64,000 bases of DNA from Yinghuangia sp045039925. Lineage in GTDB: Bacteria; Actinomycetota; Actinomycetes; Streptomycetales; Streptomycetaceae. Position 1 is the stretch's first letter. Every line of letters begins with the position of its first letter. Positions 25,081 to 34,131 of this stretch are shown one piece after another. The notes under the pieces were generated by a model. That model saw only the letters and a program-made list of their open reading frames with translations. It was not told the DNA's origin and ran no database searches. Made by a program: the position numbers and the translations under genes. Where the stretch lies: assembly GCA_045039925.1 (NCBI GenBank), contig CP108400.1:3286001-3350000 (forward strand), written 5' to 3'.

Positions 25081-28000
25081 ATGCATGACGACGCTGACGC
25101 GACACCCCCCGACGTCGACCCGCCCGAGGTCGACCCCGCCGAGGTCCTGGCCCGCTTCTCGCCCGCGACCCGGGACTGGTTCACGGGTGCCTTCCACCGG
25201 CCCACCGCCGCGCAGGCGGGGGCCTGGGAGGCGATCGCCGCGGACCGCGACGCCCTGGTCGTCGCCCCCACCGGTTCCGGCAAGACCCTCGCCGCGTTCC
25301 TGTCGGCGCTCGACCGGCTGGCCGCCGAGCCGCCGCCGGCCGACGCCCGGCGCCGCTGCCGCGTCCTCTACATCTCGCCGCTGAAAGCGCTCGCGGTCGA
25401 CGTCGAGCGCAACCTGCGCGGCCCGCTGGCCGGGATCCGCCAGGCGTCGGTACGCCTCGGACTGCCCGAGCCGCAGGTCGAGGTCGGCGTACGCTCCGGC
25501 GACACCCCCGCCGCCGACCGCCGCCGCTTCGCCACGAAGCCGCCGGACATCCTCATCACGACCCCCGAGTCGTTGTTCCTCATCCTCACCTCGCAGGCGC
25601 GCGACGCGCTGCGCGGCGTCGACACCGTCATCGTCGACGAGGTCCACGCGGTCGCCGGCACCAAGCGCGGCGCCCACCTCGCACTGACCCTGGAACGCCT
25701 CGACCAGCTCCTCGACCGCCCGGCACGGCGCATCGGGCTGTCCGCGACCGTGCGGCCGGTCGACGAGGTGGCCCGGTTCCTGTGCGGCACGCGCGAGGTC
25801 ACCGTCGTGCAGCCGCCCGCCGCCAAGATCTTCGACCTGTCCGTGGTCGTACCGGTCGAGGACCTGGGCGAACTGGCCCAGCGGCCCACCGAGTACGACG
25901 AACTCGGCCAGGTCCAGCGCGCTTCCGTGTGGCCGCACGTCGAGGAGCGCATCGTCGACCTCGTGCAGGCGCACCGGTCCACCATCGTCTTCGCCAACTC
26001 GCGGCGCCTCGCGGAGCGGCTGTGCGGGCGGCTGAACGAGATCGCGTACGAGCGCGCGACCGGCGAGGCGATGCCCGAATCGGGGCCGCCCGCCGAGCTG
26101 ATGGCGCAGGCCGGGAGCGTCAAGGGCGCCCCGCCGGTGCTCGCCCGCGCGCACCACGGCTCGGTGTCCAAGGAGCAGCGCGCACTTGTCGAGGAGGACC
26201 TCAAGGCCGGTCGCCTACCGGCCGTGGTCGCGACCTCCAGCCTCGAACTGGGCATCGACATGGGCGCGGTCGACCTCGTCGTGCAGATCGAGTCGCCGCC
26301 GTCGGTCGCCTCCGGCCTCCAGCGCGTCGGGCGCGCGGGCCACCAGGTCGGCGCGGTGTCGCGCGGAGTCGTGTTCCCGAAGTTCCGCGGCGACCTCGTG
26401 CAGACCGCCGTGGTGACCGAGCGCATGCGTACGGGCGCGATCGAGGCCGTGCGGCCGCCGCGCAACCCGCTCGACGTCCTGGCCCAGCAGATCGTCTCGA
26501 TGGTTTCCGTCGAGGACTGGGACGTCGAGGAGTTGCTGACGCTGGTACGCCGCGCGGCGCCGTTCGCGTCGCTGCCGGTGTCGGCGTACGAGGCCGTGCT
26601 CGACATGCTCGCCGGGCGCTACCCGAGCGACGCCTTCGCCGAGCTGCGCCCGCGCCTGGTGTGGGACCGCGTCGGGGGCACCCTGACCGCCCGCCCCGGG
26701 GCGCAGCGCCTCGCGGTGACGAGTGGCGGAACCATCCCCGACCGCGGGCTGTTCGGCGTCTTCCTCGCCGCGGGCGACGGCAAGACGAAGTCCCGCGTCG
26801 GGGAACTCGACGAGGAGATGGTGTACGAGTCGCGCGTCGGCGACGTCTTCACCCTCGGCACGTCCTCCTGGCGCATCGAGGACATCACCCACGACAAGGT
26901 CCTCGTCACCCCCGCCCCCGGCGTCCCCGGAAAGCTGCCGTTCTGGCACGGCGACGCGCTGGGGCGGCCGGTGGAACTGGGCCGGGCCCTCGGGGCGTTC
27001 CTGCGCGAGATCGGCGCGATGGACGCCGAGAAGGCACGCGAACGGGTCGCGGCGGCCGGGCTGGACGCGTGGGCGGTGGACAACCTCCTCGCCTACCTCG
27101 CCGAACAGCGCGAGGCGTGCGGGCACATCCCGGACGACCGGACCATCGTGGTCGAGCGGTTCCGCGACGAACTGGGCGACTGGCGCGTGGTGGTGCACTC
27201 GCCGTTCGGTGCGCAGGTGCATGCTCCGTGGGCGCTCGCGGTGGCGGCGCGGCTGCGCGAGCGCACCGGGCTCGACGTCCAGACCATGCACGGCGACGAC
27301 GGCATCGTGCTGCGACTGCCCGATACCGGAGATCCCTTCGGAATGGACGGGAACGCCGACGTCGACGCCGAGTTCAGCCTGCCGCCCGACTTCGCGGTGT
27401 TCGACGCCGCGGAGGTCGAGCCGCTGGTGACCGCCGAGGTGGGCGGGTCCGCCCTGTTCGCGTCGCGGTTCCGGGAGTGCGCGGCCCGTGCGCTGCTGCT
27501 GCCGCGCCGGATGCCGGGCCGCCGTACGCCCTTGTGGCAGCAGCGGCAGCGTGCCGCGCAACTGCTGTCGGTGGCCAGCGAGTACGGCTCGTTCCCGATC
27601 GTGCTGGAGACGATGCGCGAGTGCCTCCAGGACGTCTTCGACGTGCCGGGGCTGGCCGGGCTCATGGCCGACATCGCGGCCCGCAAGGTGCGCATCGTCG
27701 AGGTGACCACCCCCGAGCCGTCGCCGTTCGCCCGTTCGCTGCTGTTCGGGTACGTCGCCCAGTTCATGTACGAGGGCGACTCGCCGCTCGCCGAGCGCCG
27801 CGCCGCCGCACTCGCCCTCGACTCGCGCCTGCTGTCCGAACTGCTCGGCCAGGCGGAGCTGCGCGAACTCCTCGACGCCGAGGTGGTCGCGCGCACCGAG
27901 GCCGAGCTGCAGCGGCTGACCGACGACCGGCGGGCACGCGATGTCGAGGGCGTCGCCGACCTGCTGCGCCTGCTCGGGCCGCTCGGCACCGACGAGGCGG

Positions 28001-29790
28001 CCGCGCGCAGCCTCGGCACGCCCGCCGACACCTCGCGGTGGCTGGTCGCGCTGGAGGAGGCACGCCGGGCGATCCGGGTGCGTATCGCGGGTGTCGAGCG
28101 CTGGGCGGCGATCGAGGACGCGGGGCGGCTGCGCGACGCCCTGGGGACGCCGCTGCCCGTGGGGGTACCCGAGGCGTTCACCGAGCCGGTCAAGGACCCG
28201 CTCGGCGACCTGCTGGCCCGGCATGCGCGCACGCGCGGGCCGTTCCACGCGGCCGAGGCCGCCGCCCGGTTCGGTCTGGGGGCGGCCGTGGTGACCGGGG
28301 CGTACCAGCGCCTCGCGGCGACCGGCCGCGTGGTGTCCGGCGAGTTCCGGCCCGGCGGCGCGGGCACCGAGTGGTGCGACGCCGAGGTGCTGCGGATGCT
28401 GCGGCGGCGTTCGCTGGCCGCGCTGCGCCACGAGGTCGAACCGGTGCCGCCGGTCGCGCTCTCCCGGTTCCTGCCGGTGTGGCAGGGAGCCGGCGGTGCC
28501 GCGGCGCGGGGGCTGCGCGGCGTGGACGGCCTGGTGCGTGCGGTGGAGCAGTTGCAGGGGGCGGCCGTTCCGGCGTCGGCGCTGGAGAAGCTGGTGCTGC
28601 CGGCGCGCGTGGCCGCGTACAACCCGGCGCTGCTCGACGAGTTGTGCGCGACGGGCGAGGTGGTGTGGGCGGGCCACGGCGGGCTGCCGGGGAATGACGG
28701 GTGGGTGTCGCTCTACCTCGCCGACGCCGCTCCGCTGCTGCTGCCGCCGCCCGCGCCGCTCGACCTCGGTGCGCTGCACCGGGCGGTCCTGACCGCGCTG
28801 GACGGCGGGTACGGCCTGTTCTTCCGGCAGATCGCCGACCGCGTCCCGCAGTTGCTGCCACCCGACGCCGCGGCGCCGAGCGATGCTGACGTCGTCACGG
28901 CGTTGTGGGACCTGGCGTGGGCGGGGCACGTCACGGGCGACACGCTCGCGCCGCTGCGGGCGCTGATGGGGTCCGGGCGTACCGCCGGATCGACGGCGCA
29001 CCGGGCACGCCGGGCCGCGCCGCGCGGCCGGTACGGCGGGCTCAGCCGCGGCCGACCGGTCGCTCCCGCGCGCTCGGCGCCGCCGATCGCGGTGGGCCGG
29101 TGGTCGCTGGTGCCCGAGCGCGAGGAGGATCCGACGCGGCGGGCACACGCGTTGGCCGAGACGCTGTTGGACCGGCACGGTGTGGTGACGCGCGGTGCCG
29201 TGGTCGCGGAGGGGAGCCCGGGCGGGTTCTCGGCGGCGTACCGCGTGCTGTCGGCCTTCGAGGAGACCGGCCGGGTACGCCGCGGCTACTTCGTCGAGGG
29301 GCTCGGCGCCGCCCAGTTCGCGGCCGACGGAGCGGTGGACCGGCTGCGCGCGCTGCACCAGGCGGCGGAGCGGCGGGCCGAGTCGGCCGGGGGCCTCGCG
29401 CGCGACGACTCCGGGCCGCGTGCGCTGCTGCTCGCGGCGGCCGACCCCGCCAACCCGTACGGGGCCGCGCTGCCCTGGCCGGACCGTCCGGGCGAAGCCG
29501 CGGGCGGACATCGGGCAGGTCGCAAGGCCGGTGCCTTGGTGGTGCTCGTGGACGGCGAACTGGTGCTCTACGTCGAGCGGGGCGGTCGGTCGCTGCTCAC
29601 CTGGACCGAGCAGCCGGAGCGGCTGCAGCCTGCCGTCGACGCGCTGGCCCTCGCGGTGCGCGAAGGGGCGCTCGGCAAGCTCACCGTCGAACGGGCGGAC
29701 GGCGAAGGCATCCTGACGTCGTCGCTGGGCCGGGCCCTGGAGGCGGCCGGATTCCACGCGACGCCGCGCGGCCTGCGGCTTCGTGGGTGA
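25081..29790 (+). CDS. lhr: Lhr-type ATP-dependent DNA/RNA helicase
   Basis: A 1569-residue superfamily 2 helicase, full length for actinobacterial Lhr (about 1500). RecA-like domain 1 has Walker A APTGSGKT (about 62-69), the Ia motif YISPLKALAVDVERN, DEVH (VIVDEVHAVAGTKRG) and SAT (IGLSATV). Domain 2 has FANSRRLAERL, TSSLELGIDMGAVD and QRVGRAGH. A WH/Lhr-core region follows, then the long C-terminal domain of 700 residues or more. The mycobacterial enzyme is a 3'-to-5' single-strand translocase that unwinds RNA:DNA hybrids and is induced by DNA damage (established). An ATG at 25075 is an alternative start. The promoter motif at 25049-25071 and the downstream nei2 gene support a repair role. 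Confidence 0.93.
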   Translation: MHDDADATPPDVDPPEVDPAEVLARFSPATRDWFTGAFHRPTAAQAGAWEAIAADRDALVVAPTGSGKTLAAFLSALDRLAAEPPPADARRRCRVLYISPLKALAVDVERNLRGPLAGIRQASVRLGLPEPQVEVGVRSGDTPAADRRRFATKPPDILITTPESLFLILTSQARDALRGVDTVIVDEVHAVAGTKRGAHLALTLERLDQLLDRPARRIGLSATVRPVDEVARFLCGTREVTVVQPPAAKIFDLSVVVPVEDLGELAQRPTEYDELGQVQRASVWPHVEERIVDLVQAHRSTIVFANSRRLAERLCGRLNEIAYERATGEAMPESGPPAELMAQAGSVKGAPPVLARAHHGSVSKEQRALVEEDLKAGRLPAVVATSSLELGIDMGAVDLVVQIESPPSVASGLQRVGRAGHQVGAVSRGVVFPKFRGDLVQTAVVTERMRTGAIEAVRPPRNPLDVLAQQIVSMVSVEDWDVEELLTLVRRAAPFASLPVSAYEAVLDMLAGRYPSDAFAELRPRLVWDRVGGTLTARPGAQRLAVTSGGTIPDRGLFGVFLAAGDGKTKSRVGELDEEMVYESRVGDVFTLGTSSWRIEDITHDKVLVTPAPGVPGKLPFWHGDALGRPVELGRALGAFLREIGAMDAEKARERVAAAGLDAWAVDNLLAYLAEQREACGHIPDDRTIVVERFRDELGDWRVVVHSPFGAQVHAPWALAVAARLRERTGLDVQTMHGDDGIVLRLPDTGDPFGMDGNADVDAEFSLPPDFAVFDAAEVEPLVTAEVGGSALFASRFRECAARALLLPRRMPGRRTPLWQQRQRAAQLLSVASEYGSFPIVLETMRECLQDVFDVPGLAGLMADIAARKVRIVEVTTPEPSPFARSLLFGYVAQFMYEGDSPLAERRAAALALDSRLLSELLGQAELRELLDAEVVARTEAELQRLTDDRRARDVEGVADLLRLLGPLGTDEAAARSLGTPADTSRWLVALEEARRAIRVRIAGVERWAAIEDAGRLRDALGTPLPVGVPEAFTEPVKDPLGDLLARHARTRGPFHAAEAAARFGLGAAVVTGAYQRLAATGRVVSGEFRPGGAGTEWCDAEVLRMLRRRSLAALRHEVEPVPPVALSRFLPVWQGAGGAAARGLRGVDGLVRAVEQLQGAAVPASALEKLVLPARVAAYNPALLDELCATGEVVWAGHGGLPGNDGWVSLYLADAAPLLLPPPAPLDLGALHRAVLTALDGGYGLFFRQIADRVPQLLPPDAAAPSDADVVTALWDLAWAGHVTGDTLAPLRALMGSGRTAGSTAHRARRAAPRGRYGGLSRGRPVAPARSAPPIAVGRWSLVPEREEDPTRRAHALAETLLDRHGVVTRGAVVAEGSPGGFSAAYRVLSAFEETGRVRRGYFVEGLGAAQFAADGAVDRLRALHQAAERRAESAGGLARDDSGPRALLLAAADPANPYGAALPWPDRPGEAAGGHRAGRKAGALVVLVDGELVLYVERGGRSLLTWTEQPERLQPAVDALALAVREGALGKLTVERADGEGILTSSLGRALEAAGFHATPRGLRLRG

Positions 29791-29949
29791 GACCTTTTCG
29801 TTACGCCCCCGCCTGCCGTACGAAACACCCCGGTCACGTGGGTCGCGCAGTATCGAGTCACGGATGCAGCGCCATTCCGTACCTCCCCACCAGGAGGAAC
29901 CTCGCCCGTGGCGACCCTGCACGCGTCACGGTAGGGGACGATCGCAACT

Positions 29950-30006
29950 GGTGTCGCGCACGTGTTCCTGGCCGCGCGGGTGCGACACCGGTTGTGATCA
30001 TTTTTG
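29950..30006 (+). terminator. Terminator after lhr
   Basis: GGTGTCGCGCAC (29950-29961) pairs with GTGCGACACC (29980-29989) with a two-base bulge and an 18-base loop, followed by the T-run ATTTTTG around 30000-30006. This is one of few T-tailed terminators in the window. It implies lhr and nei2 are separate transcription units. Confidence 0.6.
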
Positions 30007-30040
30007 CCCTGGGATCGGGCTCACGGGGTCGAGCCTCAGA

Positions 30041-30080
30041 TGTCGAGCCCCAGGTGTCGGGCCCCGGTGTCGAGCCCCGG
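30041..30080. repeat. Three degenerate 13-14 bp tandem repeats between lhr and nei2
   Basis: Units TGTCGAGCCCCAGG, TGTCGGGCCCCGG and TGTCGAGCCCCGG run head to tail, with a weaker copy just before (30028-30040). The remainder of the 372-base lhr-nei2 gap holds the lhr terminator and the nei2 promoter; no gene is seen. Confidence 0.6.
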
Positions 30081-30162
30081 AAGCCGTGCCCGGTGAAGCG
30101 GTGCGCGTGCCCGTCGGCGACCCTCCCCGTACCTCCGCGACGCCTGCACGGACAATGGACAC

Positions 30163-30990
30163 ATGCCTGAAGGCGACACGGTGTTCCAGACCGCGACCCA
30201 GCTGCGCGGCGCGCTGGCCGGGCGGGTTCTCGCGCACACGGACTTCCGTGTACCGCGGTACGCGACGGTCGACTTCGCGGGCCGCCGGGTCCTCGCGGCC
30301 GAGTCCCGCGGCAAGCACCTGCTTGTGCGCTTCGAGGGCAACGTGACCCTGCACACGCACCTGCGGATGGACGGGGCGTGGCGCGTCCAGGCGGCGGGCG
30401 GACGTGTCGGGGGCAGCCCGCGGGACCAGGTGCGCGTGGTGCTGGCCAACGACGCGTACACCGCGATCGGGCTGCGCCTGCCGGTCGTGGACCTGGTGCG
30501 GACCGCCGAGGAGTCGCGGGTGGTCGGCCACTTGGGGCCCGACCTGCTGGGCGCCGGCTGGGATGCGGACGAGGCGGTGCGGCGGTTGGCCGCGCGGCCC
30601 GGGCGCCCGATCGGGGAAGCCCTTCTCGACCAGCGCAACCTCGCGGGCGTGGGCAACGTCTACCGCGCCGAACTGTGCTTCCTGCGCGGCGTATCCCCCT
30701 TCGTCCGCGTCGACGCGGCGGGCGACCTGCACGCGATGGTCGACCTGGCGAAGCGTGCGCTGGAGGCGAACCGCGAGCGCCACGGGCACGTCACCACGGG
30801 AGATCCGCGGCCCGGCCACCAGCACTGGGTGTACGGCCGCGCCGGCCGCCCGTGCCGCCGCTGCGGCACCCCGATCCGCAAGGCCGAGGCGGGCGAGCCG
30901 CCGCGCGTCGTGTTCTGGTGCCCGCGATGCCAGCTAGACGTCCGCGATGCCCGGAGTGACGCCTGGAGCGATGCCCGGGGCGCGCGCTGA
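30163..30990 (+). CDS. nei2: DNA glycosylase / AP lyase, endonuclease VIII (Nei2) type
   Basis: A 275-residue member of the Fpg/Nei family. It starts MPEGDTVFQTA with catalytic Pro2 and Glu3, the PEGD form typical of Nei rather than Fpg. The body has ESRGKHLLVRFEGN and LHTHLRMDGAWRV, the helix-two-turn-helix LLDQRNLAGVGNVYRAELCFL, and a C-terminal zinc finger CRRC..CPRC (RPCRRCGTPIRK, FWCPRCQ). It removes oxidised pyrimidines. The lhr-nei2 neighbourhood is also found in mycobacteria. GACAAT (30151-30156) lies six bases before the ATG, so this gene is probably leaderless too. The last residues are a low-complexity repeat (DARSDAWSDARGAR). Confidence 0.92.
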   Translation: MPEGDTVFQTATQLRGALAGRVLAHTDFRVPRYATVDFAGRRVLAAESRGKHLLVRFEGNVTLHTHLRMDGAWRVQAAGGRVGGSPRDQVRVVLANDAYTAIGLRLPVVDLVRTAEESRVVGHLGPDLLGAGWDADEAVRRLAARPGRPIGEALLDQRNLAGVGNVYRAELCFLRGVSPFVRVDAAGDLHAMVDLAKRALEANRERHGHVTTGDPRPGHQHWVYGRAGRPCRRCGTPIRKAEAGEPPRVVFWCPRCQLDVRDARSDAWSDARGAR

Positions 30991-31020
30991 AGACGGGATG
31001 AGGACGGGATGAAGACGGGA
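30988..31020 (+). repeat. Three 11-bp tandem repeats across the nei2 stop
   Basis: TGAAGACGGGA, TGAGGACGGGA and TGAAGACGGGA run from the nei2 stop codon (TGA 30988-30990) up to the possible ATG at 31020 of the next gene. The repeats may supply the purine-rich ribosome-binding surroundings of that gene. Confidence 0.65.
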
Positions 31021-31031
31021 TGATGGGCGCC

Positions 31032-31547
31032 ATGAACGCTCCCCTCACCTGGACCGTCCGGCCCGAGACGCGGGCCGACATCCCCGTCATCCACGCGGTC
31101 ACCGCGGCCGCCTTCGAGACCCCGATGGAGGCCGACCTCGTCGACGCGCTGCGGGCCGACCCGGCGTGGATCGACGGTCTTTCGGTCGTCGCCGAGACCG
31201 CGGACGGCACCGTCGCCGGGCACGCGCTGCTGACCCGCTGCCACATCGACGGCGCGCCCGCGCTGTGCCTGGCTCCGGTGTCGGTGCTGCCGGAGTTCCA
31301 GAAGACCGGTGCGGGCTCGGCGTGCATCCGTGCGCTTCTGGAGACGGCCCGCGAGCGCGGCGAGAACGCCGTGACGGTCCTCGGACACCCGGACTACTAC
31401 CCGAAGTTCGGCTTCACGCGGGCCTCCGAGCACGGGATCCGGCCGCCGATGGAGGTGCCGGACGAGGCCATGATGGTGCTCGCGCTCGACCCGGGCCGCC
31501 CGCTGCCGCGGGGCACGATCGAGTACGCGGCACCGTTCGGGATCTGA
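31032..31547 (+). CDS. GNAT acetyltransferase, YhbS-like
   Basis: 171 residues: MNAPLTWTVRPETRADIPVIHAVTAAAF, then the acetyl-CoA pyrophosphate-loop region LAPVSVLPEFQKTGAGSACIRALLETA (motif A, Q-x-x-G-x-G variant QKTGAG) and VTVLGHPDYYPKFGFTRA, which is diagnostic of the YhbS subgroup. Substrate unknown. Starts at 31020, 31023 and 31032 are all in frame. 31032 is preferred because it fits the family N-terminus and GATGAT lies seven bases before it. It is 41 bases after nei2 and may be co-transcribed with it. Confidence 0.82.
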   Translation: MNAPLTWTVRPETRADIPVIHAVTAAAFETPMEADLVDALRADPAWIDGLSVVAETADGTVAGHALLTRCHIDGAPALCLAPVSVLPEFQKTGAGSACIRALLETARERGENAVTVLGHPDYYPKFGFTRASEHGIRPPMEVPDEAMMVLALDPGRPLPRGTIEYAAPFGI

Positions 31548-31694
31548 GCCGGACGGGCCGGGGCGTCGACACCGGTCGGGTCATGGCGTCGGTTCCGCGC
31601 ATCGCGGCAGACCACTCTTCGGGGGGACTTGGGGTGACCGCCGGGCTTCCGGGTCGTCCTACAGGGCGTCCGCGCGACCGCCTCGGAGGTTCCT

Positions 31695-32204
31695 GTGACC
31701 GCGTACCGGCTGTCCGTTCCCCGCCTGGGCGTCCTGCTCTGCCTGCCGCTGCTCGCGGGGTGTGTCTCCGGCGGGCCGCGCGCCGCGGGGGTGTTCGACG
31801 TGCCACCGCCCGCCGTGCCCGCGGTGGCCGCGCCGCCGGGCCCGGCGGCTTCCGACCCTGCGCTCTCGGGGCCCGCGGTGTCGGTCGGGCCGCCGATGGT
31901 GTCGTGGACGTCGCCGTCACCGGCTCCGTCGCCGGCTCCGTCACTCGCTCCGCCGAGCAGCGGGCAGGGGGTGCCTGGTGCGCAGGCACCCCAGCACGAC
32001 GAGGTGTCCGTACCGCGACAGCCGCCGCGTCGGCCGGGGCCGACGCACGGGAGCGTCCCGCCGCGGCGTCCCGCTCCGGCGCCGTCTTCCGCGCCGTCGC
32101 CGACGCTGCCCGGCAACGCGTGCGACGGGCTTGCGCAGTACGGCGTGTTCCCGGTCGGCGGCACCGCGCACCAGTGGTGCCTCACTCAGCAGCAGGCGTA
32201 CTGA
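31695..32204 (+). CDS. Proline-rich secreted lipoprotein
   Basis: 169 residues with a lipoprotein signal (VPRLGVLLCLPLLAGC, lipobox LAGC). After this come about 95 residues very rich in Pro, Ala and Ser, probably disordered and wall-spanning, and a short C-terminal block NACDGLAQYGVFPVGGTAHQWCLTQQQAY with two cysteines that could form a disulfide. GTG 31695 has GGAGG six bases upstream. No family recognised; the small C-terminal module may be the functional part, displayed outside the wall. Confidence 0.72.
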   Translation: MTAYRLSVPRLGVLLCLPLLAGCVSGGPRAAGVFDVPPPAVPAVAAPPGPAASDPALSGPAVSVGPPMVSWTSPSPAPSPAPSLAPPSSGQGVPGAQAPQHDEVSVPRQPPRRPGPTHGSVPPRRPAPAPSSAPSPTLPGNACDGLAQYGVFPVGGTAHQWCLTQQQAY

Positions 32205-32297
32205 CTCCCGAAGGCTGACACGAGCGCGCCGAGATGGGCGAGCCGACACCGGCAGGCTGACCTGCGGCGGAGCGACGGGACCCACAGCGCACGTTTA

Positions 32298-32326
32298 TTG
32301 ACTGTTCGTCAGATCGAACCTACGGT
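32298..32326 (+). promoter_or_regulatory. SDR gene promoter with overlapping palindromes
   Basis: -35 TTGACT (32298-32303), exactly 17 bases, -10 TACGGT (32321-32326). Within and beside the spacer are TGAC-N5-GTCA (32299-32311) and GTTCG-N6-CGAAC (32304-32319), a placement typical of a TetR-type operator. The transcription start would be about 45 bases before the GTG at 32378. Confidence 0.65.
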
Positions 32327-32377
32327 CCCCCATGGGCCCGGTATCCCGGCCCCAGGTACTCCTTGGGAGGGGAACCC

Positions 32378-33175
32378 GTGTTGCGCACAGCCCTCGATCT
32401 GTCCGGCCGCGTGGCCGTCGTCACCGGTGCCGCGAGCGGAATCGGCCGCAGCAGCGCGCAGGTTCTGGCGGAGCTCGGCGCCGCGGTCGTCTGCGCCGAC
32501 GTCAACCAGGCCGGGGCCGAGGCCACCGCGAAGCTGATCGCCGACGCGGGCGGCAGCGCGACCGGTACCGCCGTGGACGTATCGTCGGCCGCCTCGGTCG
32601 ACGCCCTCGTGGCCGCGGCCGTCGCCGAGCACGGGCGCCTGGACGTCATGGCCAACATCGCCGGCATCATGCACACGAGCACGGTGATCGAGACCACCGA
32701 CGAGGACCTGGAGCGGGTCCTCTCGATCAACTTCAAGGGCGTCTTCTACGGCTGCCGCGCGGCCGCGCGCGTCATGGTCGAGCAGGGCTCCGGCAGCATC
32801 GTCAACATGGCGTCGAGCGCCATCGACACCGCCAACGCGGGCCTGCTCTGCTACGGCGCCGCCAAGGCCGCGATGTACCAGCTGACCAAGACCCTCGCGA
32901 CCGAGGTCGGGCCGCGGGGCGTGCGCGTCAACGCGGTGGCGCCCGGCTGGACCGTCACCGGCATGACCGGCCGCCACTGGACGGCCGAGGACGGCACCCA
33001 GGACGAGGACCGCAAGGCCGCCGTCGCCGCGCCGATGATGAAGATGTCGCCGCTCAAGCGCGTCGGCGAGCCTGAGGACATCGCGTACGCGGTGGCCTAC
33101 CTCGCCTCCGACGCCGCCAAGTTCATGACCGGCCAGGTGCTGCGCCCCAACGGCGGCGTGACCATGCCCTGGTGA
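32378..33175 (+). CDS. Short-chain dehydrogenase/reductase
   Basis: A 265-residue classical SDR. The cofactor loop is VVTGAASGIG (TGxxxGIG), with CADVNQAG after strand 2. NIAG is present (MANIAGIMH), the catalytic Ser is in NMASSAID, Tyr/Lys are in CYGAAKAAM (YxxxK), and the substrate loop is APGWTVTGM. The Asp after beta-2 suggests NAD(H) over NADP(H). GTG 32378 is preceded by GGGAGGGG at seven bases. The substrate is unknown, probably a steroid-, fatty- or alcohol-type compound. The promoter at 32298-32326 has palindromes, so it is probably under a repressor encoded elsewhere. Confidence 0.9.
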   Translation: MLRTALDLSGRVAVVTGAASGIGRSSAQVLAELGAAVVCADVNQAGAEATAKLIADAGGSATGTAVDVSSAASVDALVAAAVAEHGRLDVMANIAGIMHTSTVIETTDEDLERVLSINFKGVFYGCRAAARVMVEQGSGSIVNMASSAIDTANAGLLCYGAAKAAMYQLTKTLATEVGPRGVRVNAVAPGWTVTGMTGRHWTAEDGTQDEDRKAAVAAPMMKMSPLKRVGEPEDIAYAVAYLASDAAKFMTGQVLRPNGGVTMPW

Positions 33176-33264
33176 CGCACCTCGCGTCGTACGGCGCGGG
33201 TCGTACACCGCACGCCACGTAGGCACGTCACATCGCGCGCGTCACATCGCGCGCGTCACAAGGC

Positions 33265-33705
33265 TCAGGGCCCGGGAGGCGTCGGCGGGGACCCGTCCCG
33301 GCCGACGCCTTCGCCGTGCGTACCGGGGAGCGCCGGGCCGTCCACGGCACTCTCGCCCGCCAGCTTCGGCACCCGGGCCGCGCGCCGGAACCGGCGGGCG
33401 CAGTGCACCGGCAGCAGCGTCAGGCTCCAGCCGCCGAGCAGCACGGCCGCGGAGCCGGGGCGCGGGGCGGTGGCCTCCACATGGAGTGCCCAGGCCATGC
33501 CCGCGAGCCAGGCCAGTGTAAGGACCGAGGCGAGCAGCCAGGTGGCCGCGTCGCGGTCGCGTACGTCTCCGTGCACAAGGTCGTGCACGAGGCCGCGCAC
33601 GAGGGACCGCGGGGTGCGGTCCGGTCGGCCGCCCGGTGTGCGCCCGGGGATCCTGCCCGAGCCGCCGCCTGCGGTCCTGCCAAGGTGTTGCCCAACCTGG
33701 TTCAT
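33265..33705 (-). CDS. Small membrane protein with two helices
   Basis: 146 residues from ATG 33705 (GAGGAGG nine bases upstream). The first 60 residues are basic and Gly/Arg-rich, followed by a region LVRGLVHDLVHGDV. Two membrane helices come next (WLLASVLTLAWLAGMAWAL, SAAVLLGGWSLTLLPVH), then a basic stretch and a Pro/Gly-rich tail. No family recognised. Immediately upstream (33706-33879) the promoter region runs into a large 16-bp tandem repeat array. Codon bias supports a real gene. Confidence 0.65.
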   Translation of the reverse strand: MNQVGQHLGRTAGGGSGRIPGRTPGGRPDRTPRSLVRGLVHDLVHGDVRDRDAATWLLASVLTLAWLAGMAWALHVEATAPRPGSAAVLLGGWSLTLLPVHCARRFRRAARVPKLAGESAVDGPALPGTHGEGVGRDGSPPTPPGP

Positions 33706-33879
33706 GGTCGGCCTCCTCGGTTCCCCTTTCGGGGGCATCCCCAGCCTCACCCCGGAACATCCGGTTGGGCCAGGTACCGGGTGGCCAATCACCCGATCGG
33801 CGCATGTCGCGGTCACCTTGCGTGACAATTTGTGTGATAACGGCTACCTGGCGCACCCGTGGGCGGGTCTCTCTCGGGC

Positions 33880-34131
33880 ACGCGAGGGCGGGAACGCGCG
33901 AGGGCGGGAACGCGCGAGGGCGGGAACGCGCGAGGGCGGGAACGCGCGAGGGCGGGAACGCGCGAGGGCGGGAACGCGCGAGGGCGGGAACGCGCGAGGG
34001 CGGGAACGCGCGAGGGCGGGAACGCGCGAGGGCGGGAACGCGCGAGGGCGGGAACGCGCGAGGGCGGGAACGCGCGAGGGCGGGAACGCGCGAGGGCGGG
34101 AACGCGCGAGGGCGGGAACGCGCGAGGGCGG
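33880..34131. repeat. 16-bp tandem repeat array, about 15.75 copies
   Basis: The unit GCGCGAGGGCGGGAAC repeats head to tail with no change across 15 full copies (33880-34119; only the first base of copy one differs) plus a 12-base partial copy. It lies between the end of clgR and the upstream region of the small membrane protein gene. Because 16 is not a multiple of three, it is open in several frames and creates spurious ORFs. There are no spacers, so it is not a CRISPR array. Such perfect copies suggest recent expansion. No gene is seen in 33706-34210. Confidence 0.95.

Noticed and set aside
26215..29922. 1235-codon minus-strand ORF opposite lhr
   Set aside because: Shadow of the helicase reading frame; no motif, composition typical of antisense frames.
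33880..34131. CRISPR array
   Set aside because: Direct 16-bp repeats without spacers and no cas genes.
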